From the NCBI GenBank assembly GCA_964393115.1, contig CAYMST010000036.1, positions 1 to 25,160 of the forward strand: 25,160 bases of DNA. Direction: 5' to 3'. A program made the position numbers and the translations under genes. The notes below the pieces were generated by a model. The model was not told where the DNA came from, made no database searches, and was given only the letters and a program-made list of their open reading frames with translations. This DNA is from CAYMST01 sp964393115 (GTDB lineage: Bacteria; Bacteroidota; Bacteroidia; Cytophagales; Cyclobacteriaceae). Shown one piece after another: positions 7,297 through 15,458 of this stretch; position 1 is the first letter of the stretch; every line of letters starts with the position of its first letter.

Positions 7297-9897
7297 ATGG
7301 CCAAGAATACATATAAGAAGGTTAATAAAAAGAAAAGTCAAAAAACCGTAGCAAAGCCATCCTTGAGCGTTGCACCTCCTGCTTTTTTGAAAAACAGAAG
7401 GTTTCAAGTGGTTTCTGGCTTATTTCTTATCGCAGTGGCCGTATTTACTTTCTCAGCCATTTGTTCCTATTTTTTTACGGGTAAGTACGATCAAAGTGTT
7501 GTAGAGTCATTTTTACAAACGAACGTTCGTGAATCTGGGGTAGAAGTCCAGAATTGGTTAGGACTTATTGGAGCAGTGATCTCGCATTCCTTGGTGTTTA
7601 AATGGTTCGGTATTGGAGCTGTTTTAATTCCTCCTTTTCTATTTCTGGCTGGACACAAAATCATTTTTCATAATAAAATTGACCTCGTAAGGCTTTTCTA
7701 TTTTACAGCGTTCTTTTTGATATGGGGCAGCCTACTGTTGGGTTATTTATTGTATGCCTCAGATGAAATTAGTGAGTTGGGATATTTGAGCGGAGGTATT
7801 GGCTATCAATTGTCCGTGCTTTTCAATAGCCTTTTCGGTTTTGGAACTATTGTAGTATTGCTATTTACTTTCGGTGCATTTACCGTTTATTTTGTGAGTG
7901 CTTATGAATTACATAAGCTTATTCTGGCTTTTAAGACGAGCCAAAAAACAAGCACTCGAACCAGACTACCAGCAGTAACGGTACCTGTAGAAGAGATTGA
8001 TGATGACGAGGAAGACAACGGTGAATATCAGTTTGATGAGGAGCAAATAAACGAAGTAAAAAAAGCAGTTAAGGAAGAGGTCATAAAGGAACTCGAACTG
8101 GATAAAGAAATAATACTTGAACCGAGCAATCGAAAAAAGCCTTCTCCCACGCCTGTAAGCAACAAGGAAAAAGAAAAACCGACTCCTACACCATCTCCTA
8201 AGAAAAGTAAAGGTTTAGAGAGTTTTGAACTGATTGTGGAAAAGCCTCTGGATGATGGTGAAAGAGTAGAAACAAAAGTTGTTCCAAGTGATCATGTAAT
8301 TCCTCCTGCCGCGCCTCCTGTTAGAAATGAAGAACAGGTGAGTTTTCAAGTTGAAAAACCGGCATCCGAAAAAGTGGGACAAGGCTTGGAAAACTATGAT
8401 CCTACTTTGGATTTAGGTACTTACCAGTATCCTTCTGTTGAGTTGCTAAAGGATTACGGACCAAACAAGCAAAAAGTATCTTCCGAGGAGTTAGAAGAAA
8501 ATAAGAATAGAATTTTAGAGACGCTTATCAACTTTAAGATAGGTATTTCGAGTATCAAGGCGACTATTGGGCCAACAGTAACTCTATATGAAATCATCCC
8601 AGAAGCTGGTGTCAAGATTTCAAAAATTAAGAACTTAGAAGATGACATCGCTTTAAGTCTTGCAGCACTTGGTATTAGGATAATAGCTCCAATACCGGGT
8701 AAAGGCACTATAGGAATAGAAGTGCCTAACAAGAGCAGGGAAATGGTGGATATGAGAACAGTTGTATCTACTGAGAAATTCCTGAAGTCAGATAAGGCAC
8801 TTCCAGTAGTACTTGGTAAAACGATCTCCAATGAAGTATTCGTTGTTGATTTAGCTAAGATGCCTCATATGTTGGTAGCAGGGGCGACAGGACAGGGTAA
8901 GTCAGTGGGCATCAACGCCATTTTGACATCCTTGCTGTATAAAAAGCATCCTTCACAACTGAAGTTTGTTCTTGTTGATCCGAAGAAGGTGGAACTTACC
9001 TTATACAACAAGATTGAACGCCATTACTTAGCAAAGCTACCCAATAGCGATGAAGCCATAATTACAGATACGAAGAAGGTTATTTATACGCTTAACTCAT
9101 TGTGTATCGAAATGGATACACGATATGATCTGCTTAAAGATGCCAATTGTAGAAATATCAAAGAATACAACGGTAAGTTCGTAGAGCGTAGGCTAAATCC
9201 TGAAAAAGGACATCGCTACTTGCCATATATAGTATTGATCATTGATGAGCTTGCTGATCTAATGATGACGGCAGGTAAAGAAGTGGAGACGCCAATTGCT
9301 CGATTGGCACAACTTGCCCGAGCTATTGGAATTCACTTAGTGGTCGCTACACAGCGTCCTTCGGTAAACGTAATAACCGGTATTATAAAAGCAAACTTCC
9401 CAGCGAGGTTGTCTTTTAGAGTTACGTCGAAGGTAGACTCTAGAACTATTTTGGATGCCGGTGGAGCAGAACAGCTTATCGGTATGGGAGATATGCTTTT
9501 ATCACTCGGGTCCGATATTACCAGGCTACAATGTGCTTTTGTAGATACGCCAGAAGTGGAAAGTGTTTGTGACTTTATTGGTGAACAGCGTGGCTATCCG
9601 GTGGCCTATCAATTGCCGGAATTTGAGGGGGATGAAGACAGCGGGGTGGCAGCAGACGTGCTGGAAGATAAAGATAGCATGTTTGATCAGGCTGCAAGAT
9701 TAATAGTCTCTCATCAACAAGGTAGTACTTCTTTGATCCAGCGGAAGCTTAAACTAGGATACAATCGTGCAGGCCGAATTATTGATCAATTAGAGGCAGC
9801 TGGCATTGTTGGACCCTTTGAAGGAAGTAAGGCAAGAGAAGTTTTAGTGTCTGACGAGTACAGTTTGGAACAGTTATTGAGTGAACTAAACAAATAA
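7297..9897 (+). CDS. ftsK: DNA translocase FtsK/SpoIIIE
   Basis: An 866-residue septal DNA pump that directs chromosome ends and dif sites to the division septum and activates XerCD recombination. After a basic N-terminus there are four hydrophobic segments (about residues 35-200), then an acidic and Pro/Lys-rich linker (about 220-360), then the alpha/beta motor. The Walker A motif is GATGQGKS with K535 and Walker B is VLIIDE with D650. RPSVNVITG and ARLSFRV follow, as in other FtsK proteins. The last 60 residues (QQGSTSLIQRKLKLGYNRA onward) are the gamma winged-helix domain that reads orienting sequences. The linker is short compared with E. coli FtsK but normal for this phylum. ATG 7297 directly precedes a Lys-rich N-terminus; overlapping frames upstream show no homology. 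lolA follows after 112 bp in the same direction. Confidence 0.97.
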   Translation: MAKNTYKKVNKKKSQKTVAKPSLSVAPPAFLKNRRFQVVSGLFLIAVAVFTFSAICSYFFTGKYDQSVVESFLQTNVRESGVEVQNWLGLIGAVISHSLVFKWFGIGAVLIPPFLFLAGHKIIFHNKIDLVRLFYFTAFFLIWGSLLLGYLLYASDEISELGYLSGGIGYQLSVLFNSLFGFGTIVVLLFTFGAFTVYFVSAYELHKLILAFKTSQKTSTRTRLPAVTVPVEEIDDDEEDNGEYQFDEEQINEVKKAVKEEVIKELELDKEIILEPSNRKKPSPTPVSNKEKEKPTPTPSPKKSKGLESFELIVEKPLDDGERVETKVVPSDHVIPPAAPPVRNEEQVSFQVEKPASEKVGQGLENYDPTLDLGTYQYPSVELLKDYGPNKQKVSSEELEENKNRILETLINFKIGISSIKATIGPTVTLYEIIPEAGVKISKIKNLEDDIALSLAALGIRIIAPIPGKGTIGIEVPNKSREMVDMRTVVSTEKFLKSDKALPVVLGKTISNEVFVVDLAKMPHMLVAGATGQGKSVGINAILTSLLYKKHPSQLKFVLVDPKKVELTLYNKIERHYLAKLPNSDEAIITDTKKVIYTLNSLCIEMDTRYDLLKDANCRNIKEYNGKFVERRLNPEKGHRYLPYIVLIIDELADLMMTAGKEVETPIARLAQLARAIGIHLVVATQRPSVNVITGIIKANFPARLSFRVTSKVDSRTILDAGGAEQLIGMGDMLLSLGSDITRLQCAFVDTPEVESVCDFIGEQRGYPVAYQLPEFEGDEDSGVAADVLEDKDSMFDQAARLIVSHQQGSTSLIQRKLKLGYNRAGRIIDQLEAAGIVGPFEGSKAREVLVSDEYSLEQLLSELNK

Positions 9898-10009
9898 TCA
9901 TTAATAAGGTGAATTGTTTTAGGTTGATTTTTTTAGTTGGTTGTTATTCAGTCAGTTATGGCGTTTTCTTCCTGAATCAAATGCACAAGGGAAATAGAAA
10001 TAACTTAGT

Positions 10010-10648
10010 ATGAAAAATATTATTGGTTTAGCACTGTTGATTTGTGGTGTAATAAATATCGGTTTTGCGCAAAAAGATAAGCAAGCGCTAGAGGTGTTGG
10101 ATAACCTAAGTCAGAAGTACAAAAAAATGAACGGTTTCAATGCGTCGTTTGAATATATTCTGGATAATCAGGACGAGGATTTAAACGAAGCACTTTCTGG
10201 TACTATTCTTGTCAAGGGCAAGAAGTATAAGCTGGATATGGGTAGTCAGATCATTTATAATGATAATCAATCCGTTTGGACGTATATTCCAGATGCGGAG
10301 GAAGTGAATGTTTCTGAGTATGATCCAGAAGATCAGCAAATATCGCTATCGAATATTTTTGAGATATATAAGTCGGGGTTTAAATATCTGATTAACGGTG
10401 ATGTCTCAACAGATACTGATGTGGCAGTCGACTTAGTTCCCGAGGATGTTTCGACAACTTATTTCAAGATACGGATGACGATTAACAAAGCTTCAAATGA
10501 ACTGAAGAGCTTCCGGCTTTTTGAAAAATCAGGAAACCGGTACTTATACAAAGTGGTAAAGTTTGAGGAATTGAAATCTGTTAGTGATCGTGAATTTCGT
10601 TTTGATGAAAAGGCATTTCCTAGCGTGGAGGTAATCGATTTTAGATAG
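10010..10648 (+). CDS. lolA: LolA-like outer-membrane lipoprotein carrier protein
   Basis: A 212-residue periplasmic protein with a signal peptide (cleavage after GFA-Q near residue 20). The mature N-terminus shows the LolA pattern: LDNLSQKYKKMNGFNASFEYIL, then a G-x-I-x-V-K-G-K-KYKLD strand pair and a Q-S-VWTYIPDAEEV strand. By family knowledge it ferries lipoproteins from LolCDE across the periplasm in a hydrophobic cleft. Sitting just downstream of ftsK is a familiar arrangement in Bacteroidota. Sequence divergence from proteobacterial LolA is large, so the name rests on fold-level pattern and position. Its clients would include the lipoproteins encoded elsewhere in this window. The ATG start follows a purine-rich stretch. 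Confidence 0.85.
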   Translation: MKNIIGLALLICGVINIGFAQKDKQALEVLDNLSQKYKKMNGFNASFEYILDNQDEDLNEALSGTILVKGKKYKLDMGSQIIYNDNQSVWTYIPDAEEVNVSEYDPEDQQISLSNIFEIYKSGFKYLINGDVSTDTDVAVDLVPEDVSTTYFKIRMTINKASNELKSFRLFEKSGNRYLYKVVKFEELKSVSDREFRFDEKAFPSVEVIDFR

Positions 10649-10709
10649 ATTTAGTAGAGTCAATTTTATAGTTTAAGCCTTTCAGCAGTTCTCATCTACA
10701 GTAGCACTC

Positions 10710-11525
10710 ATGAATCGAACGGAACTTGTCAGACAAATAAATGAAAAGGGGTCATTTCTATGTGTAGGTTTGGATACAGACCTGAATAAAATGCCCAAGC
10801 ACTTATTGAAAAGTGATGATCCTATATTTGAATTTAATAAGCAAATCATAGATGCCACTATAGATTACGCTGTGGCTTACAAGCCTAATACTGCTTTTTA
10901 TGAGCAATATGGTACTAGAGGTTGGGAGTCACTTCAAAAGACAATTGAATATATTCCTGATAGCGTTTTCACTATTGCGGATGCCAAAAGAGGTGATATC
11001 GGTAATACATCTAAAATGTATGCGAAGGCTTTTTTTGAAAATATGAATTTCGACTCGGTGACTGTGGCACCTTACATGGGGTCAGATTCTGTGTCTCCAT
11101 TTCTAAGTTATGAGGGGAAATGGGTCATATTATTAGCACTCACCTCTAACAACGGTGCGATGGACTTTCAAGAGCTTTCTTTGGAACAAGGCGACTTGCT
11201 TTTTGAAAAGGTCTTACGGAAAAGTCAGGAATGGGGGACGGTTGATAATATGATGTATGTGGTGGGTGCTACCAGAGGCGAACGTTTTAGAAAAGTACGT
11301 TCAGTGGTCCCCAATAACTTTCTTTTAGTCCCAGGAGTTGGGGCGCAAGGAGGAGATCTGGAAACTGTTTGTAAGTACGGGATGAATGATGAGTGTGGTC
11401 TTTTAGTGAATTCCTCAAGAGGAATTATATACGCATCGGACGACACTGATTTTGCACATGCGGCTGCAAAAGAATCCAAATCCCTAACCACAACCATGCA
11501 AAAGATGCTGGAGAAGTATATGTAA
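10710..11525 (+). CDS. pyrF: Orotidine 5'-phosphate decarboxylase (type 2)
   Basis: A 271-residue enzyme for the last step of de novo UMP synthesis, OMP to UMP plus CO2. The N-terminal FLCVGLDTD strand, K58 in AYKPN, and the catalytic DAKRGDIGNT block (D91, K93, D96) are intact. PGVGAQGGD and the phosphate-binding NSSRGIIYA segment come later. Its length and the DAKRGDIGNTS signature place it in the longer type 2 family found in Bacteroidota and actinobacteria rather than the short E. coli type. It lies 61 bp after lolA and may be transcribed from the same or its own promoter. pyrD lies about 8 kb downstream. Confidence 0.96.
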   Translation: MNRTELVRQINEKGSFLCVGLDTDLNKMPKHLLKSDDPIFEFNKQIIDATIDYAVAYKPNTAFYEQYGTRGWESLQKTIEYIPDSVFTIADAKRGDIGNTSKMYAKAFFENMNFDSVTVAPYMGSDSVSPFLSYEGKWVILLALTSNNGAMDFQELSLEQGDLLFEKVLRKSQEWGTVDNMMYVVGATRGERFRKVRSVVPNNFLLVPGVGAQGGDLETVCKYGMNDECGLLVNSSRGIIYASDDTDFAHAAAKESKSLTTTMQKMLEKYM

Positions 11526-11688
11526 CGCCTTAATGAGGATAAACGGAAACGGCGTGACTGGATGATAACGTGGGAATACCCTAATGCCTCTTGCTGATAA
11601 AGTATTTACAAAAATATTGTAGATATTTATCCTGATGAATGTTTATTGCATTCATTGCTTATTTACTCAACCTAACACTATAGTACTT

Positions 11689-12954
11689 GTGACCGAGGAC
11701 TTTTTACAATTTATCTGGAAATACCAAAAGTTTCTAGACCCCGAATTGAAGACTACTAATGGTAAAAAAATTAATGTTTTTAGCCCGGGTAAACTCAACA
11801 GGGATGCTGGCCCTGATTTTGTTGAAGCTCGAATTAAGATAGATGAAATTGAGTGGAGTGGCAGTGTTGAGCTGCATTTGAAATCACAAGACTGGTTTGT
11901 TCACCGACACCACCAGGATAAAACTTATCAACAAGTTGTTTTACATGTAGTGTGGCAGGATAACGCAGAAATCCCAGGCATGGAAACGCTGGAATTGAAA
12001 AATATCGTTTCTGATAAACTTATTCATCACTATCGTGAACTTAGTACGAGCAAGGACGACCTACCCTGTATACATCTGCTCCATGGTGTCAAACCGATAA
12101 CTATTTTTTCTACCATGGAAAGAATGGTTGCCCAGCGGATGGAGAAAAAATGCCGAGTGATTATGAGTGTGCTCAATAGTTCACAAGGAGACTGGCAAGA
12201 AGCTGCTTATAGAGTTTTAATGAAGGCTTTTGGTTTTCAAATTAACGCAAGTGCGTTTGAGGCATTGTCTCGTGCTCTGCCCTATGAGATTATTCGGAAA
12301 TATCGCTCCAAGCAGCAGGACTTAGAAGCACTTCTATTTGGTCAAGCCGGGTTTTTAGAGGAGACCAATGAGGATGACTATATGCTCAATCTGAGATCAA
12401 GGTACCAGTTTCTGGCTGTAAAGCATAACATCTTGGAATATAGGCTTAGCGTGGAACGTTGGAAATTCTTGAGATTGAGACCTGCCAACTTTCCGACGCT
12501 ACGAATAGCTCAGTTGGCATCTCTTTTTCATCAGACATCGTCACTTCATGCATCATTTTTAACGATCACAAATTCAAAAGAGCTTGCTGAACAGTTTAAT
12601 TTGACACCGTCCGACTATTGGCGAGATCATTACCATTTTGAGAAAGCGACAAAAAAACGTAGTGGGAGAGTAGGGAAAGGAAGTTATGAAGGTATTGGGA
12701 TTAACGTAGTCGTCCCTTTGATTTGGACCTATGGGCAGTATACCAACGACTTGTCAAGATGTGATCAAGCCTTTGGACTGTTACAAAGTTTAGGGTTCGA
12801 GAAGAATAGCATTACCTCAAAATTCCCCGTAGTTTTCCCACAAAAAAGTGCTTTTGAATCTCAGTCACAGATAGAGTTATATAACAGCCAATGCAGCAAC
12901 AAACGGTGCTTAGACTGTTCTGTTGGAATTGAGATCACTAACTTAGAGCGGTGA
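11689..12954 (+). CDS. DUF2851 family protein
   Basis: A conserved Bacteroidota protein of unknown biochemical role. The chosen GTG start gives 421 residues beginning VTEDFLQFIWKYQ, which matches how family members usually begin. An in-frame ATG at 11635 would add 18 residues that look unlike the family. Recognisable blocks are NRDAGPDFVEARIKIDEIEWSGSVELH-like text early on, WFVHRHHQDKTYQQVVLHVVW, and the C-terminal C-x4-C-x2-C cluster in QCSNKRCLDCSVG. The cluster could bind a metal. The DAGPDF and HxHxxDxxY-like pattern hints at a nuclease-like fold, but this is speculation. Its stop overlaps the next GTG start (GTGA), implying translational coupling. Confidence 0.85.
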   Translation: MTEDFLQFIWKYQKFLDPELKTTNGKKINVFSPGKLNRDAGPDFVEARIKIDEIEWSGSVELHLKSQDWFVHRHHQDKTYQQVVLHVVWQDNAEIPGMETLELKNIVSDKLIHHYRELSTSKDDLPCIHLLHGVKPITIFSTMERMVAQRMEKKCRVIMSVLNSSQGDWQEAAYRVLMKAFGFQINASAFEALSRALPYEIIRKYRSKQQDLEALLFGQAGFLEETNEDDYMLNLRSRYQFLAVKHNILEYRLSVERWKFLRLRPANFPTLRIAQLASLFHQTSSLHASFLTITNSKELAEQFNLTPSDYWRDHYHFEKATKKRSGRVGKGSYEGIGINVVVPLIWTYGQYTNDLSRCDQAFGLLQSLGFEKNSITSKFPVVFPQKSAFESQSQIELYNSQCSNKRCLDCSVGIEITNLER

Positions 12955-14168
12955 TAGCATCAGTATTGACTTTGTTGGCATTGGTATTCGGGGTCTACCG
13001 ATACAATCAATCATGGAACAGCTCTTCAAAGCCCTTTTTTTGGTTCGCCCTTGTATTTAAAGTGTCATGCGGGCTATTCGTGGGGTTGATATACATGTTC
13101 TATTACAAGGGGGGCGATACCTTTATGTATTTTGATTTAGCTAACTCCATTCATATTGATTGGAACGCGCTGGCAAATGGTGATATGTCTTGGAAGCCTA
13201 AAGCTCTAGAAAACAGACCTAGAGTGTTATTTTTTGTTTTAGTCACCAAGGCGTTTAATATCCCAAGTTTTGGGAATTATTGGATGACCAGCATTTGCAT
13301 GTCAATGGTGAGTTTTCTATGTACTTGTGAATGGGTCAAGCAACTGATACGTCTTTGGCCTGAATACAAGCGTGGAATTCAGTGGTCATTTATGCTACTT
13401 CCATCTTTTGTTTTTTGGACTTCTGGCGTGTTGAAAGAGTCTATTGGCATAGGAGCGCTGTTGATTTTTATGGTAGGGCTGACACGTATTGTGGTTTTCC
13501 AAGACCTCAACTGGAAGAGTTGGATCTATAGTATAGTAGGAGGATATTTTGCTTTCAAACTGAAGTATTACCATTTGGCATTGACTGCTCCTGTATGGTT
13601 AGCTTATTTGACGGCCCTGAAATTCTCATCAAAACTAAATATATCCAAAATAGCTACTTTCTTCTCAGTCTATTTCTTTTTACTACTTTTAGTCCCACTG
13701 CTCAATTGGAACTTGCAACCGCAGCAATTTCTGGATTCCCTGTTCCGGAATTACCAAATTATATCTGCAAATTCTATTCCAGAGAATCTAGTCGTATTGG
13801 AGCGTTTCGATGCTACTTGGAAAGGAGTATTCTTGTCCTTCCCCGAGGCAGTATTTACCGGGTTATTCAGACCTCTGATTTTCGAAGGGGGTAGTGTTTT
13901 TAAGTTGTATATCGGTTTAGAAAATGTTTTTATTCTAATTGGAGTACTGATATATGTGGTTCGTCACAAATTAATCCATGTGAATGCTCTTGCTTGTGGA
14001 ATATTCTTAATCACCGCGGCATGGATTTTGACGATATCATGTCCCAATCTGGGAAGTCTATCAAGGTATAAAATAGTTTTTACTCCTGTTTTAAGTGGTG
14101 TCGCTTTGCTAGGTTGGAATGCGCTATATGGGCGACTCCAAAGTCATAAAGTCAAGGATATCAATTAG
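12951..14168 (+). CDS. Polytopic membrane protein of unknown function
   Basis: A 405-residue protein with roughly nine to ten hydrophobic segments spread over its whole length and no soluble domain. Two motifs stand out: YKGGDTFMYFD (G54-G55-D56-T57), placed after the second transmembrane segment, and PSFVFWTSGVLKE (ending K162-E163). Both recall GT-C-type membrane glycosyltransferases and related polysaccharide proteins, where an acidic residue in the first external loop is catalytic. That is a resemblance, not an identification. It starts with GTG inside the DUF2851 stop, so the two are translated together. Its 3' end overlaps the convergent nucleotidyltransferase gene by 8 bp. Confidence 0.75.
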   Translation: MIASVLTLLALVFGVYRYNQSWNSSSKPFFWFALVFKVSCGLFVGLIYMFYYKGGDTFMYFDLANSIHIDWNALANGDMSWKPKALENRPRVLFFVLVTKAFNIPSFGNYWMTSICMSMVSFLCTCEWVKQLIRLWPEYKRGIQWSFMLLPSFVFWTSGVLKESIGIGALLIFMVGLTRIVVFQDLNWKSWIYSIVGGYFAFKLKYYHLALTAPVWLAYLTALKFSSKLNISKIATFFSVYFFLLLLVPLLNWNLQPQQFLDSLFRNYQIISANSIPENLVVLERFDATWKGVFLSFPEAVFTGLFRPLIFEGGSVFKLYIGLENVFILIGVLIYVVRHKLIHVNALACGIFLITAAWILTISCPNLGSLSRYKIVFTPVLSGVALLGWNALYGRLQSHKVKDIN

Positions 14169-15039
14169 GAAAGTAGCTGCCAAAGAGTTCTACCCATACT
14201 TTTCTCGCTTGGTCCTCATTTCCCGAACTCTGATAGTCAATGGCCATTTGAGATAGTGACAATGCTTGCTTAGCTTTATTGGTGAAGTTACCCAAGGCAT
14301 AAACGGGTTGGTGACTACCAATAGCACTCCATTCAGTAGTACCAGTATCTTGCTCAGACAAGTATTTAAAAAAATCTCGGATCATATAGTCATAATAGAT
14401 AAATGATCCTTTCTTGTCTTCCCAATCCACTAAAAAGTTATAAGCAAATGTATCAATCAGTAGATCTCTCATGAGTACCTTATGCCTTACCTTCCAGGCC
14501 TTAGATATTTTACAGAGTCTTTTAAGATTGTTGTTAGTGAGTTTATTTCCGAACCTAATAGCGTTGAGCTCTGCGTTAGGATTTAAAGTTCTCCAAAGTA
14601 CCCCATGCCTCAAGTCCGCAAAGGTGAATGATTCATCATCGTTTTCAAGAGCAGGGATAATGTTAAGTATCATGCCGTCACCAAACTTTAACTTCACGGC
14701 ATACCCGTCTTGCCATAGCTCTTCGTTACGGAATGATTTCTTAAGAGATCTTATCATGCTTGTTAGCAGTTTCTCTTGTTCTTTCGGGGTTTCATCATCT
14801 GATTCGCTTTCGATCCAATAGGGCATTGGAAACAAAAAATCTACCTCTAATACAATCTGTATAGCGGTGCCACGTCCAAATGAACCCACACATACTGCCC
14901 CATCAGTCGAATCGATTTCCCAAAAGTCCATGTTTAATCGTTGGCAAAGCTTAGCTAGCCGTATTGATATAAGACTTTTCGATTCTGCTTTTATAGCTAG
15001 GTTGTCACAAAATTCTTTAAAGTTATCTGAGAGACTCAT
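14161..15039 (-). CDS. CD-NTase-like nucleotidyltransferase with altered active site
   Basis: A 292-residue protein of the cGAS/DncV-like nucleotidyltransferase superfamily, the enzymes that make cyclic oligonucleotide signals in CBASS phage defence. The helical start (SLSDNFKEFCDNL), the VGSFGRGTAI loop (G52-S53), the later NLKRLCKISKAWK and DLLIDTFAYNF helices, and the overall length fit. The metal-binding positions do not. The first two acids normally read D-x-D but here are E65-V-D67, and the third, normally an acid before h-h-P-A, is N126 in ILNIIPA. Codons are GAG for E65 and AAC for N126. The rest of the frame is intact, so it is not simply decayed. No effector, HORMA, Trip13, E1/E2 or JAB gene lies nearby. 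It may be a weak or altered-specificity enzyme or a pseudoenzyme. Confidence 0.78.
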   Translation of the reverse strand: MSLSDNFKEFCDNLAIKAESKSLISIRLAKLCQRLNMDFWEIDSTDGAVCVGSFGRGTAIQIVLEVDFLFPMPYWIESESDDETPKEQEKLLTSMIRSLKKSFRNEELWQDGYAVKLKFGDGMILNIIPALENDDESFTFADLRHGVLWRTLNPNAELNAIRFGNKLTNNNLKRLCKISKAWKVRHKVLMRDLLIDTFAYNFLVDWEDKKGSFIYYDYMIRDFFKYLSEQDTGTTEWSAIGSHQPVYALGNFTNKAKQALSLSQMAIDYQSSGNEDQARKVWVELFGSYFPN

Positions 15040-15458
15040 GATCTAATAGCCTAGAGGTGTGATATTATATAAAGTCTATTTAAGCGTTGATACAAAATCT
15101 AGAAATATGTTGTTGAAATCAACTCTTTTGTGTATTTCTTTTATGGATTCCATATACGTTTATGACTTGTCGGTTTGTCGGTATTCTCATAGCATTAAGA
15201 ACCCATCAATAAATTTAATATTATAGTAGCATGTTGCACAAATAAATCGAAAAATTGCCTATAACGGTAGACGAATGGCCGTTATTTTAGGAATCATATG
15301 TTTTTTGAGGTTTTCATTTCATTATAGCCAATTGAGTGGATAAAATTTGATCTTAGGGAACAATCGAATATGTCATTCAAACAACTATGAAGCTTAATTG
15401 CGCAACAAAAACAGGTTGATTCTGTATAAATTCCTTAACATAGAGTTTTAAAGTATTC
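15040..15458. other. Divergent intergenic region
   Basis: This 419-bp stretch separates the divergent nucleotidyltransferase and sensor phosphatase genes and must hold both promoters. No ORF or RNA gene was recognised. The only clear structure is the inverted repeat at 15261-15285. No consensus promoter could be fixed. Confidence 0.5.
15261..15285. repeat. 7-bp inverted repeat
   Basis: ATAACGG (15261-15267) and CCGTTAT (15279-15285) flank an 11-nt loop, followed by TTT on the plus strand. It is terminator-like in shape but has no plus-strand gene to terminate, so an operator between the two divergent genes is equally possible. Confidence 0.4.

Noticed and set aside
7071..7351. Two 63-residue ORFs upstream of ftsK
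   Set aside because: One is hydrophobic only because the DNA is T-rich, the other overlaps the ftsK start in another frame, and neither shows a domain.
11635..11688. ATG at 11635 as start of the DUF2851 gene
   Set aside because: The 18 extra residues are unlike family members, which begin at the position of the GTG at 11689. It cannot be fully excluded.
12951..15039. A CBASS operon built from the nucleotidyltransferase and the neighbouring membrane protein as effector
   Set aside because: The two genes are on opposite strands and converge, and the membrane protein is coupled to DUF2851 and lacks a recognised effector domain.
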